DNA of 64,000 nucleotides from Fundidesulfovibrio magnetotacticus (GTDB taxonomy: Bacteria; Desulfobacterota; Desulfovibrionia; Desulfovibrionales; Desulfovibrionaceae). Below, piece after piece: positions 44,136 to 53,107 of this stretch. The stretch's first letter is position 1; each line of letters opens with the position of its first letter. Below the pieces are notes generated by a model. It saw nothing but the letters and a program-made list of their open reading frames with translations. It did no database searches and had not been told where the DNA came from. The position numbers and the translations under genes were made by a program. The stretch spans positions 62,001 to 126,000 of the forward strand of contig NZ_BLTE01000012.1 in the NCBI RefSeq assembly GCF_013019105.1, given 5' to 3'.

Positions 44136-45671
44136 TCACGCCGCGGCCCTCCGGGGCAGGAGCTTGCGCCGCAGTTCGGCGACGAGGCCGCCCTCGCAGG
44201 CCAGCTTGACCAGCGTGGCCGCGCGCAGGACGTTCCTGGCCAGGAAAAGGCTCCCCGTTCGAGCCGTCAGGGACACCAGGAGCTTCGGCAGCACCATTTC
44301 GCGGCCCAGGGCGCGGAAGCTGAAGGCGTAGAGCGAGAACATCACGAACCAGAAGGTGACTTCCGGGGGCCTGGGGTAGGACATGGTGAGCTTCCACTGC
44401 ACCAGGCCCTTGTCCGATCGCCCGGCCACGTGTTCGGGGCGGATGAGCCCCCGGGCCAGGAAGTGTTCCGTGAGCTCGCTACCGGGCAGGAAGGTGAGGG
44501 AGTAGTTGTTGAAGGCCAGGGGACGCGGCAGCCGGAGCACCAGCTCGAAGAAGCAGCGGCGGATGTCCTCGGCCGATTCCAGGGGGTTGTCCCAAATGAA
44601 GTCGTAGTGGGCCAGCACGCCGTGCCGGTGGAGGATGCGGGCCTTTTCCACGATGTGTTCCGTGCCCATGCCTTTGCGTTTGTAGAGGTTCTGGCGCACG
44701 TCGTCGGAGAAGGCCTCGATGCCCACGGTGGCCTGCACGAGCCCGGCCTGGGCCATGAGGCCCACGGTCTCGTCGGAGAGCAGGTTCAGGTGCGCGTCGC
44801 AGGTGAAGGGAAGGCCGATGCGGCGCTTGTATTCCCTGGCGAAGTCGCGGACGTATTCCGGCCGGTGGATGAACACCTCGTCGTAGCTGTGGATGGTGCG
44901 CACCATGGGGAAGCGGCGCAGCACGTCCTCCAGTTCGGCGACGACGTTCTCCACGCCGCGGTGGCGGTGGAACCTGCCTGCCCCGGACTGGGCGTCCATG
45001 AGGGCCTTGTTGCCGCAGTAGGTGCAGAAGAAGGGGCAGCCCCTGAAGGCCTTGAAGGAATACTTCCCCCGGGAGCGGATATAGTCCAGGTAGGGGTCTT
45101 TGCGTTCCAGGCGGCCGTTTTCGATGAAATAGCGGCCCTCGTCGGTGAGGGGGTCGAAGGGCAGCTCGTCCAAGTTCTCGCGCAGGCAGGTGACGGGGTT
45201 TTTGACGACGACGCCGTCCTCCAGGCGCACCCAGCAGTTGGGCACGTCGCCGGGGACGCGCCCGGTCTCCCGCAGGGAGGCGAGGATGCGCTCCAGGGGT
45301 ATCTCCCCTTCGCCCACGCAGCAGATGTCGGCCGCCTCGATGCATTCCTCGGGGCTGATGGTGGGGTGCACGCCGCCGAAGGCCACGGGGGCGTCCCAGG
45401 CCTGGCGTACAGCCTGGGCCAGGGCCTTGCCCAGGGCGAAGAAGGGGGACATGAGCGAGAAGCCCACCAGGCGCGGTTCGAGCTCGCGCACAAGGTCCGT
45501 GAGCAGCGCGATCTCTGCGTCGCTGGGCCAGCATTCCTCCTGGCTGCGCGACTTGAAGAAGATCAGGCGCGAGTCGAAACCCTTGGCGCGCAGGGCAGCG
45601 TCGATGACCCGAGGGCCGAAGGCGGAAATCTCCTGGTAGGGGACGATCAGCGCAAGGTCGGTGCGTGGCAT
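44136..45671 (-). CDS. B12-binding-domain radical SAM protein
   Basis: A 511-residue protein of the BchE/methyltransferase-like class. A cobalamin-binding Rossmann region fills about residues 1-150 (VGFSLMSPFFALG, then FGGVHPTISPE, then CVGEGE). The radical SAM barrel follows with CPFFCTYC near 210. Codon use and GC are native, unlike the two related AT-rich genes upstream. Members methylate or rearrange unactivated carbons. The position between a glycan-type gene and asnB suggests modification of a sugar or of a lipid carrier. Confidence 0.88.
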   Translation of the reverse strand: MPRTDLALIVPYQEISAFGPRVIDAALRAKGFDSRLIFFKSRSQEECWPSDAEIALLTDLVRELEPRLVGFSLMSPFFALGKALAQAVRQAWDAPVAFGGVHPTISPEECIEAADICCVGEGEIPLERILASLRETGRVPGDVPNCWVRLEDGVVVKNPVTCLRENLDELPFDPLTDEGRYFIENGRLERKDPYLDYIRSRGKYSFKAFRGCPFFCTYCGNKALMDAQSGAGRFHRHRGVENVVAELEDVLRRFPMVRTIHSYDEVFIHRPEYVRDFAREYKRRIGLPFTCDAHLNLLSDETVGLMAQAGLVQATVGIEAFSDDVRQNLYKRKGMGTEHIVEKARILHRHGVLAHYDFIWDNPLESAEDIRRCFFELVLRLPRPLAFNNYSLTFLPGSELTEHFLARGLIRPEHVAGRSDKGLVQWKLTMSYPRPPEVTFWFVMFSLYAFSFRALGREMVLPKLLVSLTARTGSLFLARNVLRAATLVKLACEGGLVAELRRKLLPRRAAA

Positions 45672-45740
45672 GGTCTTTCCGGGGCTGTTGGTCCGGGCGA
45701 CAATACGCGCTCGCCGTGGCGCGTCAAGAGAGCGCCGGGT

Positions 45741-47348
45741 TCATGCGGGGGAGAGGTACTTTTCCACGTAGAGGGGGTCGGGCTGCTCGGGAGCCCGCTG
45801 GAGCACGTCCAGTGCGTCCTGCTCGTGGTAGCAGGGCCTGTTGGCGGCGTCGTAGGCGCAGGGCAGCACGCGGCAGCGGCGTTCCATGTCCGCGCGCACG
45901 TCGGGGAACCAGGGCTCCCAGCCGGAATCCACGTAAACCACGGTTTTGTTGGTGCACATGGACCAGTGCAACGTGGAGGACATGGCGTACTGGATGACCA
46001 CGGCGTCCACCTGGTCGATCACTCCCGGAGTCTCCAGGGGCCTTGTCTCCACTTTCAGGCCGGGGATGTCCTTGAAAATGTTCACGCCGTCCCACATGGG
46101 GCCCTTGGGGCGCTTCTTGAAGACCACCCGGTAGCCCGCCCGGGTGAGCTGGCTGCAGAGCGAATAGTAGAAATGGTAGTTGGTCATCACGTCGGCGCAG
46201 TGGTAGCCGGCCCATTCGGGGAGCAGGCTCAGTTCGAAGACCATCACGGTGCGGATGCGCTCCGGAATTGGCCTGTCGCGCCAGGTGTCGAAGGTTTCGC
46301 GCAGATGGGGGTAGTTCTCGTTGACGAAGCGGACCGGGTTGCCCCGGGGCGTGGGATTCAGGGCCAGGTTGCGCTCCAGGAGGGGGACGCTGCCCGGCGT
46401 GTAGGCCACGAACTCGTCCACGGTGGCCAGTTCGTGGAAAGCCGGGCGCGGGCTCGAATAGTGGCTGATGTAGTAGCCGTGCGGAAAGCCCGTGACGCGC
46501 GCCCCGCGTCGACGCGCGGCGAGGCTGGCCGTGCGGGTGAAGGGGTTGCCCGCTGTGGGGGTGAGCAGGTGGGCGGGCTTGATCCTGGCGAAGATATCCA
46601 GGAGCCCTTGATAGCCCGAGGCCAGATCTTCCAGGGTTTCGCGCGCGTAGGTTTCCAACGCCAGGGTGAGCGTGGGCGGCAGCTCCACGCCCAGTTCGTC
46701 GCGGGAATATGCGGCTGCGAAACGGGTGTAGTCGGCAGCCACTCCGCGCAGGGCCGCGAGCGTGCCCGGAGCGGCCTGACCGCGTGCGCCGTGCCATTCC
46801 GAGGGCGAAAACACCCTGGCCCAGCCGGGCAGGCTGCGCGTGAAGGGGCGTTCCAGCACCGCGCCGGAATCGAAGGCCACGACGGAGCGCGAGAGGTCGA
46901 AGTGGTCCAGGGCCTTGGCGAGCCGCTGACGGTTGTAGTGCAGCGAATAGACCCAGTGTTTCAGGCGGCGCTTGGCCATGCCCCCGGCGGGGGCCTCGGG
47001 CAGGCGGGCGGGGGCGAAACGCATGGGCTCGTGGGGCCGCAGGAACTGGGGCACCAGGACGAGGCGGTCGCTGTGCACGATGGTCCGGCCCTGGCGGCGC
47101 AGGGTCTCCACGGCCAGGTAGTGGTTCACGGCCTGCACGAAGAGCCCTGGCACCAGAATGCCCGCCAGGGCCACGTCGCCCTCGGGGGTGTGGCTCAGTT
47201 CGTCCACGAGGGCGGTGTAGGCGGCCACGAAGTCGATCATGAGCTTCGTGGTGGTCTCCCGGGCCACGGGCCAAGAGAAGGAGGCGTGCCACGCCGGGAT
47301 GTCCGCGCCCTTGAGAGCGTAGAAGTCGTAGAGGAAGGGGGCGTGCAT
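45741..47348 (-). CDS. Putative surface-glycan biosynthesis protein
   Basis: A 535-residue protein. The ATG at 47348 is chosen because it follows the aminotransferase stop by 14 bases; a longer frame would overlap that gene. No signal or membrane segment is present. VTGFPHGYYISHY near 310 and PTAGNPFTRTASLAARR just before it resemble GT-B glycosyl- or glycerophosphotransferases. A later Rossmann-like half (RTVMVFELSLLP, then VVFKKRPKGP) strengthens the GT-B idea. I cannot name donor or acceptor. Confidence 0.6.
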   Translation of the reverse strand: MHAPFLYDFYALKGADIPAWHASFSWPVARETTTKLMIDFVAAYTALVDELSHTPEGDVALAGILVPGLFVQAVNHYLAVETLRRQGRTIVHSDRLVLVPQFLRPHEPMRFAPARLPEAPAGGMAKRRLKHWVYSLHYNRQRLAKALDHFDLSRSVVAFDSGAVLERPFTRSLPGWARVFSPSEWHGARGQAAPGTLAALRGVAADYTRFAAAYSRDELGVELPPTLTLALETYARETLEDLASGYQGLLDIFARIKPAHLLTPTAGNPFTRTASLAARRRGARVTGFPHGYYISHYSSPRPAFHELATVDEFVAYTPGSVPLLERNLALNPTPRGNPVRFVNENYPHLRETFDTWRDRPIPERIRTVMVFELSLLPEWAGYHCADVMTNYHFYYSLCSQLTRAGYRVVFKKRPKGPMWDGVNIFKDIPGLKVETRPLETPGVIDQVDAVVIQYAMSSTLHWSMCTNKTVVYVDSGWEPWFPDVRADMERRCRVLPCAYDAANRPCYHEQDALDVLQRAPEQPDPLYVEKYLSPA

Positions 47349-47362
47349 GGTTATCTGGCCGC

Positions 47363-48469
47363 TCAGGAGCAGGCGGCCACGGCCTCCTTGAGCGTTGCGG
47401 CCACGTAGGCGATCTGCTCGCGCGTCAGGCCCGGCCAGATGGGCAGGTTGATGAGCCTGCGCCAGGTGCGCCAAGTGACGGGCAGGTCCTCGGCCTTGGA
47501 GCCAAAGCGCTCGCGGTAGTAGGGCTGGTTGTGGATGGGCGGGAAGGAAAGGCGGGTGTCCACGCCCTTGTCCTTAAGGTGGGCCACCACGGCATCGCGG
47601 ATGGCCTCGTCCACCTGCACGGCGAACATGTACCAGGAGTGCTGGGTGACGTAGGCGGGCTCCACGGGAAGGCTCACGCCGGGGGCGTCGGCCAGGAATT
47701 CGCGGTAGGCGGCCACGATGTTGTTCTTCTCAGCCACGATGGAGTCCAGGCGCGAGAGCTGCACGATGCCCAGGGCGGCGGCGATGTCGGTCATGCGGTA
47801 GTTGAAGCCCAGGGCCACGTGGTTGTAGCGGCCCTCCTGGCCCTGGTTGAGCAGCACCCGGCAACGCTCGGCGAAGGCGTCGTCGGAGCAGGTGATCATG
47901 CCGCCCTCTCCGGTGGTGACGGTCTTGTTGGGGAAGAAGCTGAAGAACCCGATGGGCGACACGCCGCCGATGCGCCGTCCCTTGTAGGAGGCCCCCAGGC
48001 TCTCAGCCGAGTCCGAGACCACGGGGATGCCCAGGCGCTCGCCCAGGGCGAGCACGGCGTTGTAGTCCACGGGCATGCCATTCATGTCCACGGGGACCAG
48101 GGCCTTGGTGCGCGGCGTCACGGCAGCTTCGAGAATCTCCGGGGTGACGTTGTAGGTGTCGGGGGCGCACTCCACGAGCACAGGGGTTGCGCCCAGGTAG
48201 AGCACGGCGTTGGCGGTGGAGATGAAGGTGAGCGAGGGCAGCACCACCTCGTCGCCGGGCCCGATGCCCAGGGCGGCCAGGATAACGTGCAGGGCGGCGG
48301 TGCCGTTGGACACGGCGATGGCGTGGCGCGCGCCCACCACGCGGGCGAAGTCGGCCTCGAAGGCGTCCACTTTCTTGCCCTTGCTGATCCAGCCGGATTT
48401 GACAACCTCGTAGACGGCGCGGGCGTCTTCCTCGGTGGTGACCACGTTGGCGACAGGGATTATGTCCAT
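47363..48469 (-). CDS. DegT/DnrJ/EryC1 sugar aminotransferase
   Basis: PLP-dependent enzyme that converts a keto group on a nucleotide sugar to an amine, 368 residues. The cofactor lysine is in FFPNKTVTTGEGG near 182, with SNGTAALH near 54 and SDSAESLGASYKG near 153-165 as phosphate and ring contacts. NYRMTDIAAALG near 223 is also characteristic. AAGGA precedes the ATG. It is the first GC-rich gene after the AT-rich block in transcription order, 90 bases downstream of it. Confidence 0.93.
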   Translation of the reverse strand: MDIIPVANVVTTEEDARAVYEVVKSGWISKGKKVDAFEADFARVVGARHAIAVSNGTAALHVILAALGIGPGDEVVLPSLTFISTANAVLYLGATPVLVECAPDTYNVTPEILEAAVTPRTKALVPVDMNGMPVDYNAVLALGERLGIPVVSDSAESLGASYKGRRIGGVSPIGFFSFFPNKTVTTGEGGMITCSDDAFAERCRVLLNQGQEGRYNHVALGFNYRMTDIAAALGIVQLSRLDSIVAEKNNIVAAYREFLADAPGVSLPVEPAYVTQHSWYMFAVQVDEAIRDAVVAHLKDKGVDTRLSFPPIHNQPYYRERFGSKAEDLPVTWRTWRRLINLPIWPGLTREQIAYVAATLKEAVAACS

Positions 48470-48559
48470 AATATCCTTACTTATGTAAGAAGATGACGGT
48501 TGGGTGTTTAGTGCTCGATGAGAAGGAGTAGAGCGGGAATAATAGAAAGTAGCATTTTG

Positions 48560-50005
48560 CTAAAGCTTGGTGCTTCGCAGAAGAGCTTTAAAGAAAGCTG
48601 TAAAAAGAATTAAAAAATTACGAGGTGTGTGTTTGAGTTTGATGATGTGCTTATTAAATGAATACGATTTCGTAGCAAAATAAATGAGAAAGTATATGAA
48701 GTTTGAAGGTAAATTTATTAGGTGCCGTATGAAAAAAGGTTTAAGAAAGGGGAACATGACAATGGTAGGTCCTAAGAAGTGGATATTGCGCTGCATATTT
48801 TTTTCGGCATCAGTGAACGAAGTCAAAACAGAAAGGTCATTTGTAGATGGTGCGGAATCAGAAAGTGAAGAAGCTGGGTCCAAGATGTCTAGTTTTTTGC
48901 ATTGTTCGTATATGTCAGTTCCAAGGTAAGGTGTGAGAATAGTGAAGTGTCCGTATGCCGGTTTGCATTTGATAGTGAAGTCAAGGGTGTTGAGGTCATC
49001 AGCGAAAGTGGCGCCAGGCAATCCAAGCATGCTGTTTGTGTAGATTTTGATACCGTAAGAATTTACAAGGTCGAAAGCTTTGAGGATGGTGTCAGACGTA
49101 GTGTTGCGTTTTAAAGTGTTTTTGCGAAGTTGGTCGTTGCTGGTTTCGATTGACATGCATAATGATGCGCATCCGGCCTTTTTTAGAAGGTACACAATTT
49201 CTTCAGTGACAATGTCGGCTCGTAGAAGACAGTAGAAGGGGATGGATATCTCAGAGGAGTATCTTTCAGAAAAATCTCTTAGCCAGTTGTCAGCAGATAA
49301 AACAAAAGAGTCGTCGCTAATTTTAATGAAAGAAGTTTTGTATTTATGGGTGACGAGTTTCATTTCTTGAATGACGTTATTTACAGATCTGCGGCGAACT
49401 ATTTTACCGAGTCCGGAGTAAAGTTTATTGTAAGCATGGTTGAAGCAGTAAGTGCATGAAAAAGGGCATCCCCGGGTAGTGTAGAAAGAGCGAAGACTGA
49501 ATGCGTTAGCTGCAGGGTACGCATCGTACGTGATTTCACGATCAATGAAGGGGAGGTCGTCAAGATTTGCGATTAGGGGACGCAATGAAGTAGAAGAAGT
49601 GCGGGTGCGGATGTTTGATATATTTTCAAAGGTGTCATGGTGCTCAATAGAGTTGAGGAATTCAATGAATGAAAAATCGCCCTCGCCAATACAGATGGCG
49701 TCAACTTCTATATCATATATGCAGTTTGGAGAAAATGTTGGATGAGGGCCGCCAGCTATGATTGGTGTCGAAGGAAAAGAACGTTTGATGGTGTGTATGG
49801 CAGACTTGAAGGCAGAGTAATGGCAAGACATTATGCTTATGGCGATAACGTCAGGTGAAGTTTGTTTTATAACATTGAGGTAGTTTTCGGTTAAAAATGT
49901 GAGGGATGTGTTGTGCCCATGGTTTTTAGCTAATGCAGATAGCTGCATAATGCCAAGGGGCTCACCTTCCAAGCTTAGACTGTGTTCAATGAATAAAATA
50001 TGCAT
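48560..50005 (-). CDS. B12-binding-domain radical SAM protein (AT-rich block)
   Basis: A 481-residue protein. The ATG at 50005 is chosen with TTGAGG seven bases before it; a TTG four codons earlier is less likely. An N-terminal cobalamin-type domain (MHILFIEH, then AGGPHPTFSP, then CIGEGD near 117) precedes the radical SAM core with RGCPFSCTYC near 190. The C-terminus has a hydrophobic stretch followed by a basic tail, which may associate with the membrane. It is strongly AT-rich relative to the genome. The substrate is unknown; the setting suggests a glycan or glycolipid. Confidence 0.88.
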   Translation of the reverse strand: MHILFIEHSLSLEGEPLGIMQLSALAKNHGHNTSLTFLTENYLNVIKQTSPDVIAISIMSCHYSAFKSAIHTIKRSFPSTPIIAGGPHPTFSPNCIYDIEVDAICIGEGDFSFIEFLNSIEHHDTFENISNIRTRTSSTSLRPLIANLDDLPFIDREITYDAYPAANAFSLRSFYTTRGCPFSCTYCFNHAYNKLYSGLGKIVRRRSVNNVIQEMKLVTHKYKTSFIKISDDSFVLSADNWLRDFSERYSSEISIPFYCLLRADIVTEEIVYLLKKAGCASLCMSIETSNDQLRKNTLKRNTTSDTILKAFDLVNSYGIKIYTNSMLGLPGATFADDLNTLDFTIKCKPAYGHFTILTPYLGTDIYEQCKKLDILDPASSLSDSAPSTNDLSVLTSFTDAEKNMQRNIHFLGPTIVMFPFLKPFFIRHLINLPSNFIYFLIYFATKSYSFNKHIIKLKHTPRNFLILFTAFFKALLRSTKL

Positions 50006-50030
50006 CTTGGGCCTCAAAGAAAGAGGTGAA

Positions 50031-51551
50031 CTACAAAGATGGTTTGGTTAATATTTTTTGAGCCAAGCGATAAAACATGTCTTCAAGGAGAAATTGGTGG
50101 AGTCCGTACTTTAGGCGAAGTCTTGCCAGGGGCTTGTATATAGTGTTTAGGGTTTTCAGTATTGAAATAAGGGCGGTACTGCCAGTGTTCATTTTTTCAA
50201 TCTTGTTGTCGACAAAATAGCTCGAAAGTAGCATCATGCGCATGTAGTTTTGGTGGGTGCGCGATATCCATGGAAGATTGAAGTTTGTTTCAACTTCAAG
50301 TTTGGCAAGCTCATCTAGGCTGTTAGGAGTAGAGTAGTTATAGGTTTCTCGTGCGATTTTGTAAAGTTCAGTTCCAGGAAGGGGGCGGAATACATTGGGG
50401 GTACTTATAATGCACTGAGGATTGTCGTCAACAAGGCGAAGCATCAACTTGGATGTAGCGTTCAAGTCAGATATTGATTCAGTTGGAATGCCTAAAATAA
50501 AATTGTAAAAGGAGAATATTTGCTTGTGTTTTGAGAGCTTGATGTTGCATTGAATGATATCGTTTACTGTGCAATCTTTCCGAATCAGTTTCAAAAGGCG
50601 GTCGCTGCCAGTTTCGGCTCCGATATGTAAGATGTCAGTTCCAGCGGCAGCAAGTTTGTCGAGGAAATCGTGAGACATTTTTTTGATTTCGTTGATGCGA
50701 GCACCGCGGAATCCGAGTCGAATGCGTATATTCCTTTGGTTAATGAGATCAATGATTTTGTCAACGTGCTTTAAGTCTACGAATGAGTCATCATCAATGA
50801 AGTAGATATACTCTGCTTGGTACTTTTGAATTAAATATTCAATATGGTCGACAACTTCACCGGCAGGAATGGGAAGCCATTTGCGACCCGAAATTCTGTT
50901 GTAAAGAGCTGGAGAACTACAAAAAGCACAATGATAAGGGCAACCGATGGAGCTATATATAGAAAATATTCTTTGCTTGTTGTCAAGTTGTCCATACGGA
51001 GAGTAGTCTGGAATGAGATGGTACGGAATAGCATCGTGGGATAAGAGTTCATGGGCAGACCAGTCGGGAGGGGTACCTGTGACCGTAGACAGCGTTGTGC
51101 GATAATAAATGCCTGGGATATTTTCAGGGACAGTATTAACTGATAGACAGTTTGCAAGTTCCAGTAGGGGTTTGGCTCCATATCCACTGATAACGAAATC
51201 TGCGTTAGGATCGAAATGAAGTAAACTTTCGGGTGTGAAGGAAGCTGCAGGACCACCCAGTACGACATGTGAGTCAGGAGCTATTGATTTAATGAGGGAA
51301 CTGATTTCTGCAGCATGTTTCACAGGGGGGCCGGACATTACACTGATGCCGCACAACAAATAGTCTTTTATGTCATATTGTTGTAGTATGTACTTCCAGT
51401 TGTTGGGATGGATGCGGGCGTCAAATATATCAACATTATATCCTGCTCCATTAACATAGCTAGCAGCATGTATTAAGCTTGTAGGGGGGTGCCGAACGAA
51501 CACTCCAGAGAGACCAAGCGGGGGATAAATTAATAGTATTTTGGACTTCAT
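50031..51551 (-). CDS. B12-binding-domain radical SAM protein (AT-rich block)
   Basis: A 506-residue relative of its downstream neighbour but clearly divergent. B12-domain features are LLIYPPLG at the start, GISVMSGPP near 68, VVLGGPAASFTPE near 95 and FVISGYG near 118; the cluster motif is IGCPYHCAFC near 205. HIGAETGSDRLL near 302 is the typical late barrel strand. Its ATG overlaps the stop of the glycosyltransferase gene by four bases. Two different such enzymes side by side suggest two successive modifications. Confidence 0.88.
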   Translation of the reverse strand: MKSKILLIYPPLGLSGVFVRHPPTSLIHAASYVNGAGYNVDIFDARIHPNNWKYILQQYDIKDYLLCGISVMSGPPVKHAAEISSLIKSIAPDSHVVLGGPAASFTPESLLHFDPNADFVISGYGAKPLLELANCLSVNTVPENIPGIYYRTTLSTVTGTPPDWSAHELLSHDAIPYHLIPDYSPYGQLDNKQRIFSIYSSIGCPYHCAFCSSPALYNRISGRKWLPIPAGEVVDHIEYLIQKYQAEYIYFIDDDSFVDLKHVDKIIDLINQRNIRIRLGFRGARINEIKKMSHDFLDKLAAAGTDILHIGAETGSDRLLKLIRKDCTVNDIIQCNIKLSKHKQIFSFYNFILGIPTESISDLNATSKLMLRLVDDNPQCIISTPNVFRPLPGTELYKIARETYNYSTPNSLDELAKLEVETNFNLPWISRTHQNYMRMMLLSSYFVDNKIEKMNTGSTALISILKTLNTIYKPLARLRLKYGLHQFLLEDMFYRLAQKILTKPSL

Positions 51552-52474
51552 TTTTTTGCCAATGACTTTGTGGCAGAGATGCGAACGATATCTCCTAGTA
51601 CGCCGATGCCAAGGAGAAGGGAGACAACACAGCCGAAGAGCATGTAGTAGCTTGAAAGCGTAAACATGTGAAACATAGCTAGGGCCATAGCGGGTATTGC
51701 AATAAAGATAATGAGCAAAGCAGATAAGAAGACGAAGAATTTGATTGGGTTGTAGTAAGTGACTCCCTGTGCGATGAGCTGCAAAGTCCTTAAGGTGTCC
51801 CTGAAGTGTTGAACTTTGCTTTTTCCTTTTCTGTTAAAGTATTGTATCGGGATGAATTTTATGAATGACGGTTTTTCAGCGGCTAAGACAGTAAGACTCG
51901 TCGTGAATGAAAATCCTCCACACAAGAAGTTGATGAACTCCATAACGAGGGATTTTTTAAAAATACGAAGGCCGCTGTTGGGGTCAGGTATGTTGTCGCC
52001 TGTTAAAAAAGATATGAACTTGATGAAAAGTTTGCGGAATATTTTTTTTGTCTGACTGTCGTGGTCGGATACATTTTGGCGGTAGCCTGTAACCATGTCG
52101 TATCCTTTGCACATCTCAGAAATGAGCAAAGGTATCTGGTCAGATGGGTAAGAGGCGTCGGCATCGCAAATGCAGATCCATTCAAACTGTGAATTGTAGA
52201 TTCCAGTTTTGAGAGAATTCCCGTAGCCAATGTTGATGGGATGGTTTAGAAGTTTAACTTCAGAATATTTTGATACAATGGAGCGAGTTGAATCTCTAGA
52301 TCCATCGTTGACAACGATAACTTCCCAGGGGATAGATAGAGTGCGCAAGGTGGTCAAAAGCAGGTCTAGGCTTGAGCCTATACCCTCTTCCTCGTTGTAG
52401 GCCGGAATTATGACAGAGATCCCATCAGGAACATGGTTGTCGAAAAGTAGTGTTTCATCACAAAAGCCATTCAC
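51548..52474 (-). CDS. Family 2 glycosyltransferase with C-terminal membrane helices (DPM1/GtrB-like)
   Basis: A 308-residue enzyme. ISVIIPAYNEEEG near 19-31, VVNDGSRDST near 53 and the metal motif CDADASY near 102 define a GT-A inverting transferase. Two hydrophobic segments at about 238-290 resemble polyprenyl-phosphate sugar synthases such as GtrB, which load a sugar onto undecaprenyl phosphate. The start is GTG with GGGG upstream. A lipid-linked sugar made here could feed the GT-C-like protein of the same block. Confidence 0.88.
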   Translation of the reverse strand: MNGFCDETLLFDNHVPDGISVIIPAYNEEEGIGSSLDLLLTTLRTLSIPWEVIVVNDGSRDSTRSIVSKYSEVKLLNHPINIGYGNSLKTGIYNSQFEWICICDADASYPSDQIPLLISEMCKGYDMVTGYRQNVSDHDSQTKKIFRKLFIKFISFLTGDNIPDPNSGLRIFKKSLVMEFINFLCGGFSFTTSLTVLAAEKPSFIKFIPIQYFNRKGKSKVQHFRDTLRTLQLIAQGVTYYNPIKFFVFLSALLIIFIAIPAMALAMFHMFTLSSYYMLFGCVVSLLLGIGVLGDIVRISATKSLAKK

Positions 52475-52495
52475 AGCAATGCCCCTTTCTTTGAA

Positions 52496-53065
52496 TTAAC
52501 ATTTTTCAAATTCAAAAGCTATTTGTTCAAATCCGCCGACATAAAAGCAAAATATTCTGCTGGCAACGTAAGGATTGAGGTTCGCTAGTTTATCAATAAT
52601 CATTCCTAGTGTAGATGCGATTGTGAATGTTGATTTTGACAGGTGTCTTATTTTTAGCTCCTTTTGTGCAAACCATGTTAAGTGTGTAGAGTTACAGTTA
52701 AAATCTATGCCTGTGTAGCCGCCGGTGAAAGTTCGGTTGAAGTACAGGGGAAATGTCACGTCAAACCCTATTTTATGGTCATAGTGCATAAAGCCACGAG
52801 AAAAATGAGGTACTGTTATGATTAATTTTCCCCTGGGTATGAGAATTCTATGTAATTCTTTCATGACTTTTATGGTGTTTGGAATGTGCTCCAATACGTG
52901 GTGCATTTCGATTTGTGAAAAATACTCAGAATCAAAGGGATAAGGTGTTTGGGCAAGATCATGAAATATATCGGCTTTAGCTCTTTGGTCTACGTCGACA
53001 TTGATGTACCCTTTTTTAGGGTACTGTCCGCATCCAAAATTTCCTAGCACTTGATTTCGCGACAT
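52496..53065 (-). CDS. SAM-dependent methyltransferase
   Basis: A 189-residue class I methyltransferase of the type-11 group. The SAM loop is shortened (LGNFGCGQYPKKGYINVD near 7-24) as in small glycan methyltransferases. MHHVLEHIPN near 54 and LIITVPHFSR near 82 are the usual post-I and motif III stretches. AT-rich like its neighbours. Probably O- or N-methylates a sugar or related precursor. Confidence 0.82.
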   Translation of the reverse strand: MSRNQVLGNFGCGQYPKKGYINVDVDQRAKADIFHDLAQTPYPFDSEYFSQIEMHHVLEHIPNTIKVMKELHRILIPRGKLIITVPHFSRGFMHYDHKIGFDVTFPLYFNRTFTGGYTGIDFNCNSTHLTWFAQKELKIRHLSKSTFTIASTLGMIIDKLANLNPYVASRIFCFYVGGFEQIAFEFEKC

Positions 53066-53107
53066 GTTATGATTGTCCTCGTTGTCAAAATTAAAATTGA
53101 TATGATT

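Noticed and set aside
44010-47408. Plus-strand open frame of more than 1100 codons
   Set aside because: It is antisense to asnB, a radical SAM gene and a glycan gene that all carry family motifs; such frames are common in GC-rich DNA.
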